Assembly: GCA_963556495.2 (NCBI GenBank)
Contig: OY747717.1
Location: 1,126,001-1,190,000, forward strand
DNA: 64,000 nt
Origin: Valencia hispanica
Taxonomy: Eukaryota > Chordata > Actinopteri > Cyprinodontiformes > Valenciidae
Direction of reading: 5' to 3'
A program made the translations under genes and the position numbers. Positions 1-10,925 of this stretch are shown in pieces (within the stretch, counting starts at the first letter, position 1; each line of letters starts with the position of its first letter). A model generated the notes under the pieces. That model made no database searches, was not told the origin of the DNA, and saw nothing but the letters and a program-made list of their open reading frames with translations.

Positions 1-3000
1 AACGGGATCTAAGCACTGAAAACGGGATCTAAGCACTGAAAACGGGATCTAAGCACGGGAAAACGGGACCTAAGCACGGGAAACGGGATCTAAACACAGA
101 AAACGGGATCTAAACACAGAAAACGGGATCTAAGCACGGGAAAACTGGACCTAAGCACGGGAAAACGGGATCTAAACACTGAAAACGGGATCTAAGCACG
201 GGAAAACGGGATCTAAACACTGAAAACGGGACCTAAGCTCGGGAAAACGGGATCTAAACACAGAAAACGGGATCTAAGCACTGAAAACGGGATCTAAGCA
301 CTGAAAACGGGATCTAAACACAGAAAACGGGATCTAAACACAGAAAACGGGATCTAAGCACGGGAAAACGGGATCTAAACACTGAAAACGGGACCTAAGC
401 ACGGGAAAACTGGACCTAAGCACGGGAAAACGGGATCTAAGCACTGAAAACGGGATCTAAGCACTGAAAACGGGATCTAAGCACGGGAAAACTGGACCTA
501 AGCACTGAAAACGGGATCTAAGCACGGGAAAACTGGACCTAAGCACGGGAAAACGGGATCTAAGCACTGAAAACGGGATCTAAGCACTGAAAACGGGACC
601 TAAGCACTGAAAACGGGATCTAAGCACTGAAAACGGGACCTAAGCACTGAAAACGGGACCTAAACACTGAAAACGGGATCTAAGCACGGGAAAACGGGAT
701 CTAAACACTGAAAACGGGATCTAAGCACGGGAAAACGGGATCTAAACACTGAAAACGGGACCTAAGCTCGGGAAAACGGGATCTAAACACAGAAAACGGG
801 ATCTAAGCACTGAAAACGGGATCTAAGCACTGAAAACGGGATCTAAACACAGAAAACGGGATCTAAACACAGAAAACGGGATCTAAGCACGGGAAAACTG
901 GACCTAAGCACGGGAAAACGGGATCTAAACACTGAAAACGGGACCTAAGCACAGGAAAACTGGACCTAAGCACGGGAAAACGGGATCTAAGCACTGAAAA
1001 CGGGATCTAAGCACTGAAAACGGGATCTAAGCACGGGAAAACTGGACCTAAGCACGGGAAAACGGGATCTAAGCACTGAAAACGGGATCTAAGCACTGAA
1101 AACGGGACCTAAGCACTGAAAACGGGACCTAAACACTGAAAACGGGACCTAAACACTGAAAACGGGATCTAAGCACGGGAAAACGGGATCTAAACACTGA
1201 AAACGGGATCTAAGCACTGAAAACGGGATCTAAACACTGAAAACGGGATCTAAGCACTGAAAACAGGATCTAAACACAGAAAACGGGATCTAAGCACGGG
1301 AAAACGGGATCTAAACACTGAAAACGGGATCTAAGTACTGAAAACGGGATCTAAACACTGAAAACGGGATCTAAACACTGAAAACGGGATCTAAGCACTG
1401 AAAACGGGATCTAAGCACTGAAAACGGGATCTAAGCACGGGAAAACTGGACCTAAGCACTGAAAACGGGATCTAAGTACTGAAAACGGGATCTAAACACT
1501 GAAAACGGGATCTAAACACTGAAAACGGGATCTAAACACTGAAAACGGGATCTAAACACTGAAAACGGGATCTAAACACTGAAAACGGGATCTAAGCACT
1601 GAAAACGGGACCTAAGCACTGAAAACGGGACCTAAGCACTGAAAACGGGATCTAAGCACTGAAAACGGGATCTAAGCACGGGAAAACTGGACCTAAGCAC
1701 GGGAAAACGGGATCTAAGCACTGAAAACGGGATCTAAGCACTGAAAACGGGACCTAAGCACTGAAAACGGGATCTAAGCACTGAAAACGGGACCTAAGCA
1801 CTGAAAACGGGACCTAAACACTGAAAACGGGATCTAAGCACGGGAAAACGGGATCTAAACACTGAAAACGGGATCTAAGCTCGGGAAAACGGGATCTAAG
1901 CACTGAAAACGGGATCTAAACACTGAAAACGGGACCTAAACACTGAAAACGGGATCTAAACACTGAAAACGGGATCTAAGCACGGGAAAACGGGATCTAA
2001 ACACTGAAAACGGGACCTAAGCTCGGGAAAACGGGATCTAAACACAGAAAACGGGATCTAAGCACTGAAAACGGGATCTAAGCACTGAAAACGGGATCTA
2101 AACACAGAAAACGGGATCTAAACACAGAAAACGGGATCTAAGCACGGGAAAACGGGATCTAAACACTGAAAACGGGACCTAAGCACGGGAAAACGGGATC
2201 TAAGCACTGAAAACGGGATCTAAGCACAGAAAACGGGATCTAAGCACTGAAAACGGGATCTAAGCACTGAAAACAGGATCTAAACACAGAAAACGGGATC
2301 TAAGCAAGAAAACGGGATCTAAGCACGGGAAAACGGGATCTAAACACTGAAAACGGGATCTAAGTACTGAAAACGGGATCTAAACACTGAAAACGGGATC
2401 TAAGCACTGAAAACGGGATCTAAACACTGAAAACGGGATCTAAACACTGAAAACGGGATCTAAACACGGAAAACGGGAAAACGGGATCTAAGGGATCTAA
2501 GCACTGAAAACGGGACCTAAGCACTGAAAACGGGATCTAAGCACTGAAAACGGGACCTAAGCACTGAAAACGGGACCTAAACACTGAAAACGGGATCTAA
2601 GCACGGGAAAACGGGATCTAAACACTGAAAACGGGATCTAAGCTCGGGAAAACGGGATCTAAGCACTGAAAACGGGATCTAAACACTGAAAACGGGACCT
2701 AAACACTGAAAACGGGATCTAAACACTGAAAACGGGATCTAAGCACGGGAAAACGGGATCTAAACACTGAAAACGGGACCTAAGCTCGGGAAAACGGGAT
2801 CTAAACACAGAAAACGGGATCTAAGCACTGAAAACGGGATCTAAGCACTGAAAACGGGATCTAAACACAGAAAACGGGATCTAAACACAGAAAACGGGAT
2901 CTAAGCACGGGAAAACGGGATCTAAACACTGAAAACGGGACCTAAGCACAGGAAAACTGGACCTAAGCACGGGAAAACGGGATCTAAGCACTGAAAACGG

Positions 3001-3880
3001 GATCTAAGCACTGAAAACGGGATCTAAGCACGGGAAAACTGGACCTAAGCACGGGAAAACGGGATCTAAGCACTGAAAACGGGATCTAAGCACTGAAAAC
3101 GGGACCTAAGCACTGAAAACGGGACCTAAACACTGAAAACGGGATCTAAGCACTGAAAACAGGATCTAAACACAGAAAACGGGATCTAAGCACTGAAAAC
3201 GGGATCTAAGCACTGAAAACAGGATCTAAACACAGAAAACGGGATCTAAGCACGGGAAAACGGGATCTAAACACTGAAAACGGGATCTAAGCACTGAAAA
3301 CGGGATCTAAGCACTGAAAACAGGATCTAAACACAGAAAACGGGATCTAAGCACGGGAAAACGGGATCTAAACACTGAAAACGGGATCTAAGTACTGAAA
3401 ACGGGATCTAAACACTGAAAACGGGATCTAAACACTGAAAACGGGATCTAAACACTGAAAACGGGATCTAAACACTGAAAACGGGATCTAAACACTGAAA
3501 ACGGGATCTAAACACAGAAAACGGGATCTAAGCACGGGAAAACTGGACCTAAGCACGGGAAAACGGGATCTAAGCACTGAAAACGGGATCTAAGCACTGA
3601 AAACGGGACCTAAGCACTGAAAACGGGATCTAAGCACTGAAAACGGGATCTAAACATGGGAAAACTGGACCTAAGCACGGGAAAACTGGACCTAAGCACG
3701 GGAAAACGGGATCTAAACATGGGAAAACTGGACCTAAGCACGGGAAAACGGGATCTAAACATGGGAAAACGGGATCTAAGCACGGGAAAACGGGATCTAA
3801 ACACAGAAAACGGGATCTAAACATCGGAAAACAGGATCTAAGCACAGAAAACGGGATCTAAGCACGGAATAACAGGATAA
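1..3880. repeat. Minisatellite, 20/21-bp unit, about 190 copies
   Basis: Continuous array of the unit AACGGGATCTAAGCACTGAA (20 bp) and a 21-bp variant ending in CACGGGAA. Units vary at a few positions: GATCT or GACCT, AAGC or AAAC, CTGA, CAGA or CGGGA. Larger blocks are repeated too: the rare AAGCTCGGG variant at 1880 and 2028 recurs at 2641 and 2788, so about 760 bp was duplicated. The array is open at the left window edge. It lies downstream of tbc1d13 exon 9 and before the missing last exons, so it is intronic. Open frames inside it are by-products of the repeat. Confidence 0.97.
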
Positions 3881-3885
3881 TATCA

Positions 3886-3960
3886 AATCAAACTTTATTT
3901 ATAAAGCGCTTTTCATACAAGAAGTTGCATCACAAAGTGCTTTACAGATTAAAATGACTC
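3886..3960 (-). mobile_element. LINE 3' end (L2-like tail)
   Basis: On the minus strand the sequence reads CTGTAAAGCACTTTGTGATG, then a TATAAATAAAGTTTGATTTG end. This is the usual 3' terminus of fish L2/CR1-type LINEs. It directly abuts the minisatellite. The rest of the element cannot be traced with confidence in 3960-4780, which is otherwise unremarkable intron sequence. Confidence 0.6.
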
Positions 3961-4791
3961 CACATAAAACCACCTTCCCTTCCCTCCCCCACAGATTTAA
4001 AAGCATGGTCACAGTTATACCCCCCTCCCCCCTATGGATCAGATCTGCTCTGCTCAGCTTCCAATAGAAAGTATGACTGGGTAAACTGGTCAAACTGGTC
4101 AAAACCAAAACCATCTCAGACATTCTGGACGTCTGAGAACCAAATATTCACCTTGAACTTCCTGAACAAACTTCTTATCTGTACGTTTCATGAATAATGA
4201 AGCTCTGAGATGAAACGGGTCACGGATTCTCAGACAACGGTACCGGACTGTGTTGAACCTGCTTCGTTTCACAATCTGTAACTCCTTTATTTGCCAAATT
4301 AGGATTGAGGAATCCTACAATAAATAGAAGTTTCTTAAAACATGATTTATAAACTTTGGAATGTTTATTTTGTTTGAAAATGTTCTGAAGAATGTCCTTT
4401 TTAGAGCAAATTAACCCGACCCAGTTTGAGGTGCAGTTCAGTCTGAAGAATCCGAAGTTGCCTTAAGTCCAAAATAAAATGGTGAAATTGACCTTTTTTC
4501 CTTTTAGAATGAGCGAGCTGTCAGTCAGAAAATCAAAAAACAAATAACGATTAAAAGGTTAAAATCAGGACGTGAGGCTGAAAATGAATAAAAATGTGTT
4601 TTTAAAATAGAAATTAAAGTTAAAAAAATAAATTTTCAGAGCATTATTTGAGTTTTCTTCTTTAGAAAACAAATGACAAAGAAAATTCTGGAAACATCCA
4701 ACATTTTTCCAGACTTTTCCTAGGTAGGAACCAGGTTCCCTCTGCAGGAACCAGGTTCCCATCATCTCCTCCTCATCCTCAGGCCGTTTAC

Positions 4792-4955
4792 CAGTTTGAG
4801 GAAGAGCTCCAGGTCCTTCTCCTTCAGCATGGAGTAGACGCTCTCCATCTTGCAGGTGATGCCGCACTGCGAGTCGTCGAGGCTCTTGATGAAGTTGTCC
4901 CTGTTCTCCGACATCAGGTTGGTGAAACAGAAGAAGGTGTCGGCCTCGGCGTGCT
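4792..4955 (-). CDS. tbc1d13: tbc1d13 exon 9 (last one in the window)
   Basis: Encodes EHAEADTFFCFTNLMSENRD, then NFIKSLDDSQCGIT and on to LELFLKL. The donor is GTAAAC directly after CTG. The next expected residues (QEQN-type exon) are absent from the window. Confidence 0.94.
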
Positions 4956-7900
4956 CTGCAGGAAGAACCGGTTTACATCAGAACATTCATGAGGGTAAAG
5001 AGAGCGGATCCAGAACTTAACGGACCTTTCCACTGGCTGCTGGGGTCCGTGGCGAAGGTGTAGTAAATGGGCCCGACGATCTCGTTCATCCCCTGAACGT
5101 AGGCGATCCCCGGGTTGAGCTTGGCGTAGATGAAGAGGATCCGCTCCACCACCTCCCAGTGAGCCTCGCTGCCGTTGGGAAGAACCTCGTACTCGTTGGA
5201 CGGATACAGGTTCAGAGCTTTCCCAGGAGAGCTGACCTGCAGCAGGAAAACAGGCTCAGAGGGTCAGAAGAGGGAGAACCCTCTGGGTCTGGATGAGGAG
5301 ATGAAGGTTAGGGAGGAAATGTGAGCGTCTGCTGGATTAGCAGCTGTAATCTGGAGCCTCATGGAGGAGAGCCGAGCACAAAACAATGAGCTGGGATTTC
5401 ACATCTGTTGTTGTTATTAATATCATTATTATTATTTCTTCTTGAAATCTTTCGAACCGGCATTGATGAATTTCTTCAAGGTTTCTAAAAGGACCAGAAT
5501 TTTTTCTCTCAGAAGGTAAAACTTCGTATTTTTATTTTTAGGCAAATAAAGTCAAAAATGAATAAACAGTATGAAAATTTGTAACTCGACAAAATAAATG
5601 CAAAATTTGTAATATAAATAAAAACGGCTTTAACCAAATAAAAGAGTAAAATGTTACCTAAAATTTAAATACATTTAGTTTCATTTAAATATTTATTTTT
5701 TCCCCTGCTGTATTTTTCATTTTATTCACAACTAAATGTCAATATGAATACAAAAGGAAATTTATTCTAATATTTAAACAATAAAAAAATTATTAGGAAA
5801 AAGTAAATATTTATATTTTAAAAATCTGTTCAAGTCTATTTTTATAAAATTAATGAAAATATTAACATGTCAGGTCTAATCTTTTTATTGTATTTCCCCA
5901 ATTTCTTTTCTTCTATGTAATTGGAAATGTTCTTTAATCATTTCTGTAAAAAAAATTTTTTATAATGATATATTTTTTCTGATTCTAACAAATAAAAATA
6001 GCTTTAAATAATTTTTTTTACTTTTTGTCTGATTTAAATTTTTAAATATATTTTATACATCCCCTTTCATTATCTGTGCACTGCATTGTTTCTTATTTTA
6101 TTCATAAAAAAAGTCAAATATAAATAAAAAAATTTTAATTCTAATAATATTTAAAGAATAAAAACAAAGAAAAAATTAAATAATTATATAAAATCTGTAA
6201 AAGTCCAGAAAAGTACAGTGTGCATTTAAAAATAAAGAAAAAAAATTACATGTCAGGTTCAATCTTTTAATTTTATTAGCTAATTATTTTTCTTTTACTT
6301 TTTTTTTTAATTTCTGTGTGTATTTTTTCTGATATAATTATAGACTTTTTCCTTATTCTAACAAATATAAACAGCTTTAACTTTTTGACTTATTTGAAAC
6401 TTTTGGTACATTTTAAATAACTTTATTTCTCTCCTATTTTCTCTGTAGACTGCAATAATTTTATTCAAGAATAAGTATGAATAAAAAACCCATTTTATAA
6501 GTATTTGAACAATAAATATAAATAATAATGACAAATAAAATATGCACAATCCATTTAAGTCTAAAACGTATGTATTGTAAAATAATAAATATGATCTTAA
6601 TGACAAAAATTAACATGTCAGGTTTAATCGTTTAATTTATGTATTTTGTTATTTCCACATTTTTTCTTTGTAAATCTCTTTATTATCACAGATGTTTTTC
6701 TGATCCTAACAACCCAAAGATCAGATCATATTTTAATCTATCGGCTCTGACTCCCAGAACAGCGCCATCTGCTGGACCAGCGTCCTCCAACAGTGACTCA
6801 CGTTTGTGACTCCGCTCCGGTTCCGGTTCACGGTTTGGGCTTTCAGAGTGGTCTGCTCGACCCGCCGCCGCAGCGTCTCGTAGTCGTTCTGAGGGTCCAG
6901 GATCAGCTGACAGGGATACTCCGTGGGCCGCTGGAAGAACGCCATGTCGGGATACAGCCGCCTGGAAAACCGAAACACAAACACGGATCCGTTCGCCCAG
7001 CTCTTTAGAACTTTGCTTCTCCATCAGACGTTAAACAGAACCAGAACTTACCTCACATCCTTATCGATCTGCAGCAGGATCTCGTTATCCTTGAAGTAGT
7101 TGTTCCACCTGCTGTCTGGGTTCGGATTCAGAGGCTGGAAGACAAACAAACATCCATGATCCTCCTGGTTTTTCCTTGTGGAAAAACAACCCGTCTATCT
7201 GAGTTCAGTATATGATCACATGGACCCAAATGGACCTCATTGGGTTCTGTGGGACTTACGTGGTCCTCCATGGTTACATCTGCTCTGGAGAGGCCCAGGT
7301 TGGCCTTGGCGATGCCGGGCTGGATGATCATTTCTCTGAGGAACTGAGAGTAGACCTCCCTGCAGAGACAAGGGAACATTAACCGGATCCGATTGTTTAT
7401 TTAGGAACCAGAACTAGAACCAGAGAGACAAGGGAACATTAACCGGATCTGATGCTCGTTGATTTAAGAACCAGAACCAGAACCAGAGAGACAAAGGAAC
7501 ATTAACCGGATCTGATTGTTTATTTAGGAACCAGAACCAGAACCAGAGAGACAAGGGAACATTAACCGGATCTGATTGTTTATTTAAGAACCAGAACCAG
7601 AGAGAAGGGAACATTAACCGGATCTGATTGTTTATTTAAGAACCAGAACTAGAACCTGAGAGACAAGGGAACATTAACCGGATCTGATGGTCGTTGATTT
7701 AAGAACCAGAACCAGAACCAGAGAGACAAGGGAACATTAACCGGATCTGATTGTTTATTTAAGAACCAGAACCAGAGAGAAGGGAACATTAACCGGATCC
7801 GATTGTTTATTTAAGAACCAGAACTAGAACCTGAGAGACAAGGGAACATTAACCGGATCTGATGGTCGTTGATTTAAGAACCAGAACCAGAACCAGAGAG

Positions 7901-9986
7901 ACAAGGGAACATTAACCGGATCTGATTGTTTATTTAAGAACCAGAACCAGAGAGAAGGGAACATTAACCGGATCCGATTGTTTATTTAAGAACCAGAACT
8001 AGAACCTGAGAGACAAGGGAACATTAACCGGATCTGATGGTCGTTGATTTAAGAACCAGAACCAGAACCAGAGAGACAAGGGAACATTAACCGGATCCGA
8101 TGGTTTATTTAAGAACCAGAACCAGAGAGACGGGTTGTCAGGATGAGTTAAACAAGCAGCCAGACTTTCTGGTTCTGTCTGGTTTCAGTTAAACAGAACA
8201 TGGAGACAGAAACTTTAACACTTCATGATCCAAAAAAAAAGGTTCTTGTAGTTCCAGTAAGCTGACATTGTGAAACAGCGCCCCCTGGTGGTGGTTAGAG
8301 GCATTACCCGGTTCGGTTCTCCTACCGTTGCTTCTTCAGGAAGGAATCCCATAACGTCTGATCCAGCGGCAGGTAGTTGAGCAGAATCTGAGAGGATAAA
8401 CGGACCCGGTCAGAATCACAGGTGGAACTTTTAGACAAGGAAACAGGATTCATGACATCTATCAGGCATAACATTATGACCACACGTTTCCTATAATCCA
8501 CCACTAAACTGTCCTGGTCTCTGTTGGACCTCTGAAGTTCTGCTCCGCCTCCTGGACCCAAGCTGTCAGCAGCAGATCCTTTGGGTTCTAGAAGTTGGGA
8601 GGCGGACTCTCCACGGACCGGACTCGTTCGTTCAGAATCTCTCACAGAGATCAGGAGATTGATCACAACACTTGAGGCGGGTTGGTGGTTCCCTCAGAAC
8701 CTTCCGGAACCGGACAGAAACGTCATCCTGCTGGGAAAGGTCCCTGCCCTGTACCGGGCCGCTCTGGGTTCTGACAACTTTCCATCAGAACCAGCCAGAA
8801 CCTCTTTAGTAGCTCTGTTGGATCAGAAGCTTCCTGGTTTTCATTTTCTGGACCACATTCCAAGGTCCGAGTAGATCTGTTTGGTTCTCATCAGAACCTC
8901 AATATGATGGTTTTTCCTGCTTTGGGGACAGAAAGTTCTGCTGATGCCTGACTGAACCCGTCATAGCCGGTCATAATGTTTTGCCTGAATGTATATTCCG
9001 GTCAGAACCTGAAGCAGAAGCTCACCTTCCAGCACAGCGAGCGGATCCCTTCTTCATGAGGGATTCCTGAGAGAAACACAGACAGTCAGAGACAGACAAA
9101 CACCGGGAGCTTTAAACTGAGCCGAGGTCAAAGGTTACCGCTGAAGCTCAGCTCCCTGAGGGTCGTCAGGTTGATGCTCTCCTCCCCCAACGCCGATTTG
9201 AACTCTTGGATCCTGAAGGAGAACGTGACATCATGACATCACATGAAGGTTTAATCACAGACCCAGACCGGATCAGAACCAGCGGATGGATATTTAGATA
9301 ACGGGAATAAAATCCTACAGTAGAAACATTTTCCATGTTTTATTTGCTTTTCCAAACTTTTCCAGACCTAGAAAACACTTCAGTTACATTCCAGACTTTT
9401 ACATTTTCCATGAGGAAACATTTCCTTTCTACGCTTTTCCGTTAAACTAAGTATAAGAAAAAGTTTTAAAAACTATTTTAAATAATTTCTTCATTCTTTG
9501 GTTCCGATGACGTCACCGGCTGTTTATCTGCAGATGTTTGTTTGGTTCTGATGACGTCACCGGCTGTTTATCTGCAGACGTTTGTTTGGTTCTGATGACG
9601 TCACCGGCTGTTTATCTGCAGACGTTTGTTTGGTTCTGATGACGTCAGCAGCTGGAAGGAGTCAGCTGATCTGCTAACACGGAGCTAATGTGGCTAAATC
9701 ACACACAGCTAGCTGTTTCTCTTTATTAAAACCTCGTTTATAAACATTAATTACGTCTTAAAATCAGAGAGGTGAAACCGAAACAATCGGTGTTGGATTA
9801 AGAACGGGTTAGATAAAATAATTCGTATTTTAGATGAGATGTTAGCCTTTGTTTGGTTAGCGGAGCTGTTAGCTTCAGCTAATGGGTCGTAATGCGGTTT
9901 AGCAGCGTTTCTCTGTCTGTCCGCCATGAATCCCACCTGAGGAGGAGAAGAAGAAGAACTCACCTGTTCCTGTAGGCAGTAGACAT
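4792..9986 (-). CDS. tbc1d13: TBC1 domain family member 13 (partial, exons 1-9)
   Basis: TBC-domain Rab GTPase-activating protein. The mammalian protein is known to act on Rab35 and to affect GLUT4 traffic. Nine exons join in one frame: 9986-9964, 9212-9139, 9066-9026, 8387-8326, 7359-7260, 7134-7052, 6961-6802, 5236-5026 and 4955-4792, giving 306 codons. The N-terminal exon encodes MSTAYRN and leads into RIQEF, the same spacing as in the human protein. Catalytic TBC motifs are intact: IxxDxxR with R129 (arginine finger, split across exons 6 and 7) and YVQGM with Q229 (glutamine finger). The family has about 400 residues, so roughly the last 95 are missing. No matching exon lies between 4791 and the minisatellite, so the 3' exons are off the window. 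The symbol rests on remembered human sequence. Confidence 0.95.
5026..5236 (-). CDS. tbc1d13: tbc1d13 exon 8
   Basis: Encodes 70 residues including WEVVERILFIYAKLNPGIAY and VQGMNEIVGP, with glutamine finger Q229. The acceptor is CTGCAG and the donor is GTCCGT, weaker than the others. Confidence 0.95.
5237..6801. other. tbc1d13: AT-rich tbc1d13 intron 7
   Basis: Intron of 1565 bp. From about 5400 to 6700 it is extremely A/T-rich, with loosely repeated phrases such as AACATGTCAGGT followed by TTTAAT (near 5863, 6248 and 6613). The phrases suggest an old degenerate tandem duplication of roughly 370 bp. No gene or intact transposon was recognised. Confidence 0.6.
6760..6775 (-). promoter_or_regulatory. 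CTCF-like motif
   Basis: Minus strand reads CCAGCAGATGGCGCTG, close to the vertebrate CTCF core. It lies in tbc1d13 intron 7, 27 bp past the exon 7 donor. Motif resemblance only. Confidence 0.35.
6802..6961 (-). CDS. tbc1d13: tbc1d13 exon 7
   Basis: Encodes RLYPDMAFFQRPTEYPCQLI through RNRSGVTN. It supplies the arginine finger R129. Acceptor TTCCAG, donor GTGAGT, phase 0 at the end. Confidence 0.95.
7052..7134 (-). CDS. tbc1d13: tbc1d13 exon 6
   Basis: Encodes PLNPNPDSRWNNYFKDNEIL, then LQIDKDVR. It carries I123 and D126 of the TBC IxxDxxR motif. The donor GTAAG splits the Arg128 codon. Confidence 0.95.
7260..7359 (-). CDS. tbc1d13: tbc1d13 exon 5
   Basis: Encodes EVYSQFLREMIIQPGIAKAN, then LGLSRADVTMEDH. 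The acceptor CTGCAG is preceded by TTCCCTTGTCT, which is the proximal end of the upstream minisatellite. The donor is GTAAGT. Confidence 0.95.
7366..8130. repeat. tbc1d13: Minisatellite at the tbc1d13 exon 5 acceptor
   Basis: About 13 units of roughly 50-60 bp built from GAGAGACAAGGGAACATTAA, CCGGATCTGATTGTTTATTT and AAGAACCAGAACCAG. Alternating sub-types carry GGTCGTTGATTT or TTGTTTATTT. The exon-proximal unit supplies the pyrimidine tract of the exon 5 3' splice site; the other units lack the CTGCAG. Confidence 0.93.
8276..8294 (-). promoter_or_regulatory. CTCF-like motif
   Basis: Minus strand reads CCACCACCAGGGGGCGCTG, a near-ideal CTCF core, in tbc1d13 intron 4 just downstream of exon 4. 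Confidence 0.45.
8326..8387 (-). CDS. tbc1d13: tbc1d13 exon 4
   Basis: Encodes ILLNYLPLDQTLWDSFLKKQ, with Arg completed by exon 5. The acceptor is TCTCAG and the donor is GTAGGA. Confidence 0.93.
8460..8993. mobile_element. Tc1/mariner-type non-autonomous element
   Basis: Starts TATCAGGCATAACATTATGA and ends in the inverted counterpart GGTCATAATGTTTTGCCTGA, giving terminal inverted repeats of about 22 bp. This terminus is widespread in fish Tc1-like elements. No transposase is visible; the 97-codon frame inside is not recognisable. It sits in tbc1d13 intron 3. Confidence 0.75.
9026..9066 (-). CDS. tbc1d13: tbc1d13 exon 3
   Basis: A 41-nt exon encoding IPHEEGIRSLCWK, the first helix of the TBC domain (the RxxxWK-type motif). 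Flanked by CTCAG and GTGAGC; ends in phase 0. Confidence 0.93.
9139..9212 (-). CDS. tbc1d13: tbc1d13 exon 2
   Basis: Encodes residues 8-33 (IQEFKSALGEESINLTTLRE then LSFSG), bounded by a TTCAG acceptor and a GTAACC donor. LRELSFSGIP across exons 2 and 3 is diagnostic for this family. Confidence 0.93.
9498..9650. promoter_or_regulatory. tbc1d13: Four-copy 44-bp repeat carrying a perfect CRE
   Basis: The palindromic CRE TGACGTCA occurs at 9508, 9552, 9596 and 9640, exactly 44 bp apart, inside a repeat GGTTCTGATGACGTCACCGG plus CTGTTTATCTGCAGACGTTT. The cluster is in tbc1d13 intron 1, 320-460 bp downstream of exon 1. CREB/ATF binding is inferred from the motif only. Confidence 0.7.
9964..9986 (-). 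CDS. tbc1d13: tbc1d13 exon 1 (start codon, coding part 23 nt)
   Basis: The ATG at 9986-9984 is followed by TCT ACT GCC TAC AGG AAC AG and a GTGAGT donor. The partial codon AG joins G from exon 2 to give Arg8. The start is chosen because the length up to the RI dipeptide equals that of the human protein. A second in-frame-looking ATG in the intron (MADRQRN...) does not splice into exon 2. Confidence 0.85.
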
Positions 9987-10150
9987 GTCTGGGCAGGAAA
10001 AGCTGTTTTCCTTTCACCTTTTCTTTCCCAACAACGGGAATGAATTATTGGACACAGAGAAGTTAGCCTGCCGACACTTCCGCCTTCACAGCCAGAAGGC
10101 AGCACCAAACTACGGAGGGCGGCGAGGGCCAAACAGAGAGATGACGCCGT
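9987..10150 (-). promoter_or_regulatory. tbc1d13: tbc1d13 5' UTR and core promoter region (inferred)
   Basis: Region immediately upstream of the ATG, moderately CpG-rich. It has an ETS-like GGCGGAAGTG on the minus strand near 10076-10085, common in TATA-less housekeeping promoters. No TATA box was seen and the transcription start is not resolvable by eye. Confidence 0.4.
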
Positions 10151-10443
10151 ATTCAGTTTGTCTTCAACGCTGGAAAAAAGGCTACTCTAGAAACACGTAA
10201 AAACAAATTTAATACAAGATATTTGTGCTTATAATAAGCGAATAAAATCTGCCAATGGAACAAGTGAACATTTTCTTGAAAATATTTATTCAAATAAAAC
10301 AATCTATTTAAAAAATAAGAAAAAAACGTCCATAAACATGGGATTTTTGCTTTCTTGAAATTTTTTTTTTTGCAGTGATTGATGTCATACTCAGATACAA
10401 CTGATAAAAAGAAAAACAAATAAAAGTGATCATGACCTGAACT

Positions 10444-10925
10444 TTGAACCCAAATCCCAAAGGAGCTGAAGAGGAGGCTTCATGGATGCAGAGCAGGAGG
10501 AACTTCAAATCATCTCCTCCATCCATAATGGTGAGCATGGATCATGTCACCTACACCAGCATCTCTCTGACCAAACGGACAGACAAATTTAAAGAGGAGC
10601 GGCTAAAGCTAATGAGGTGGATTAGTAGAGCTAGCTAACAGCTGATGGAGTCATCCACGATATGTTGCTGTGGAATATGGTCTCTGCTGCCTGGATATGG
10701 ACCTGTTAGCGCGTCATGATGGTCATGAGGCTGTTATACAGCAACAGTCTTCAGTCAGAGGCCTCTTCAGGTTCCATACAAGACTGACTGCTACTGGAGC
10801 TCATTCCTGCCCGCAGCGTCACTATCCACTACGACTCTTTGAACATACTTGGATGACGTGAGTTATGACATTTAGTTTATCTCTGGGATAAATTAAGTGT
10901 TGAATTGAATTTTTTTTTCTGTTGC
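10444..10925 (+). mobile_element. Internally deleted L2-type LINE copy
   Basis: Begins with remains of the LINE endonuclease start (frame reading PPSIMVSMDHVTYTSIS) and jumps to a 3' segment shared with 61920-62220: GGATTAGTAGAGCTAGCTAA and CAGCAACAGTCTTCAGTCAG. It finishes in a degraded GTGTTGAATTGAATTTT tail. A related copy with the same head is at 34960-35362. Confidence 0.6.

Noticed and set aside
3610..3845. Small frames encoding FRSRFPVL-type repeats
   Set aside because: By-products of the 20/21-bp minisatellite; no start context or conservation.
1..3880. CRISPR-like regular repeat
   Set aside because: Units are directly head to tail with no spacers, in a vertebrate intron; a minisatellite, not a CRISPR array. 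The same holds for the other arrays.
8581..8874. 97-codon plus-strand frame
   Set aside because: Lies entirely inside the Tc1/mariner-type element, with no recognisable domain; the family seems non-coding here.
9985..10200. Plus-strand 71-codon frame opposite the tbc1d13 start
   Set aside because: It shares the CATG palindrome with the tbc1d13 ATG and shows no family resemblance.
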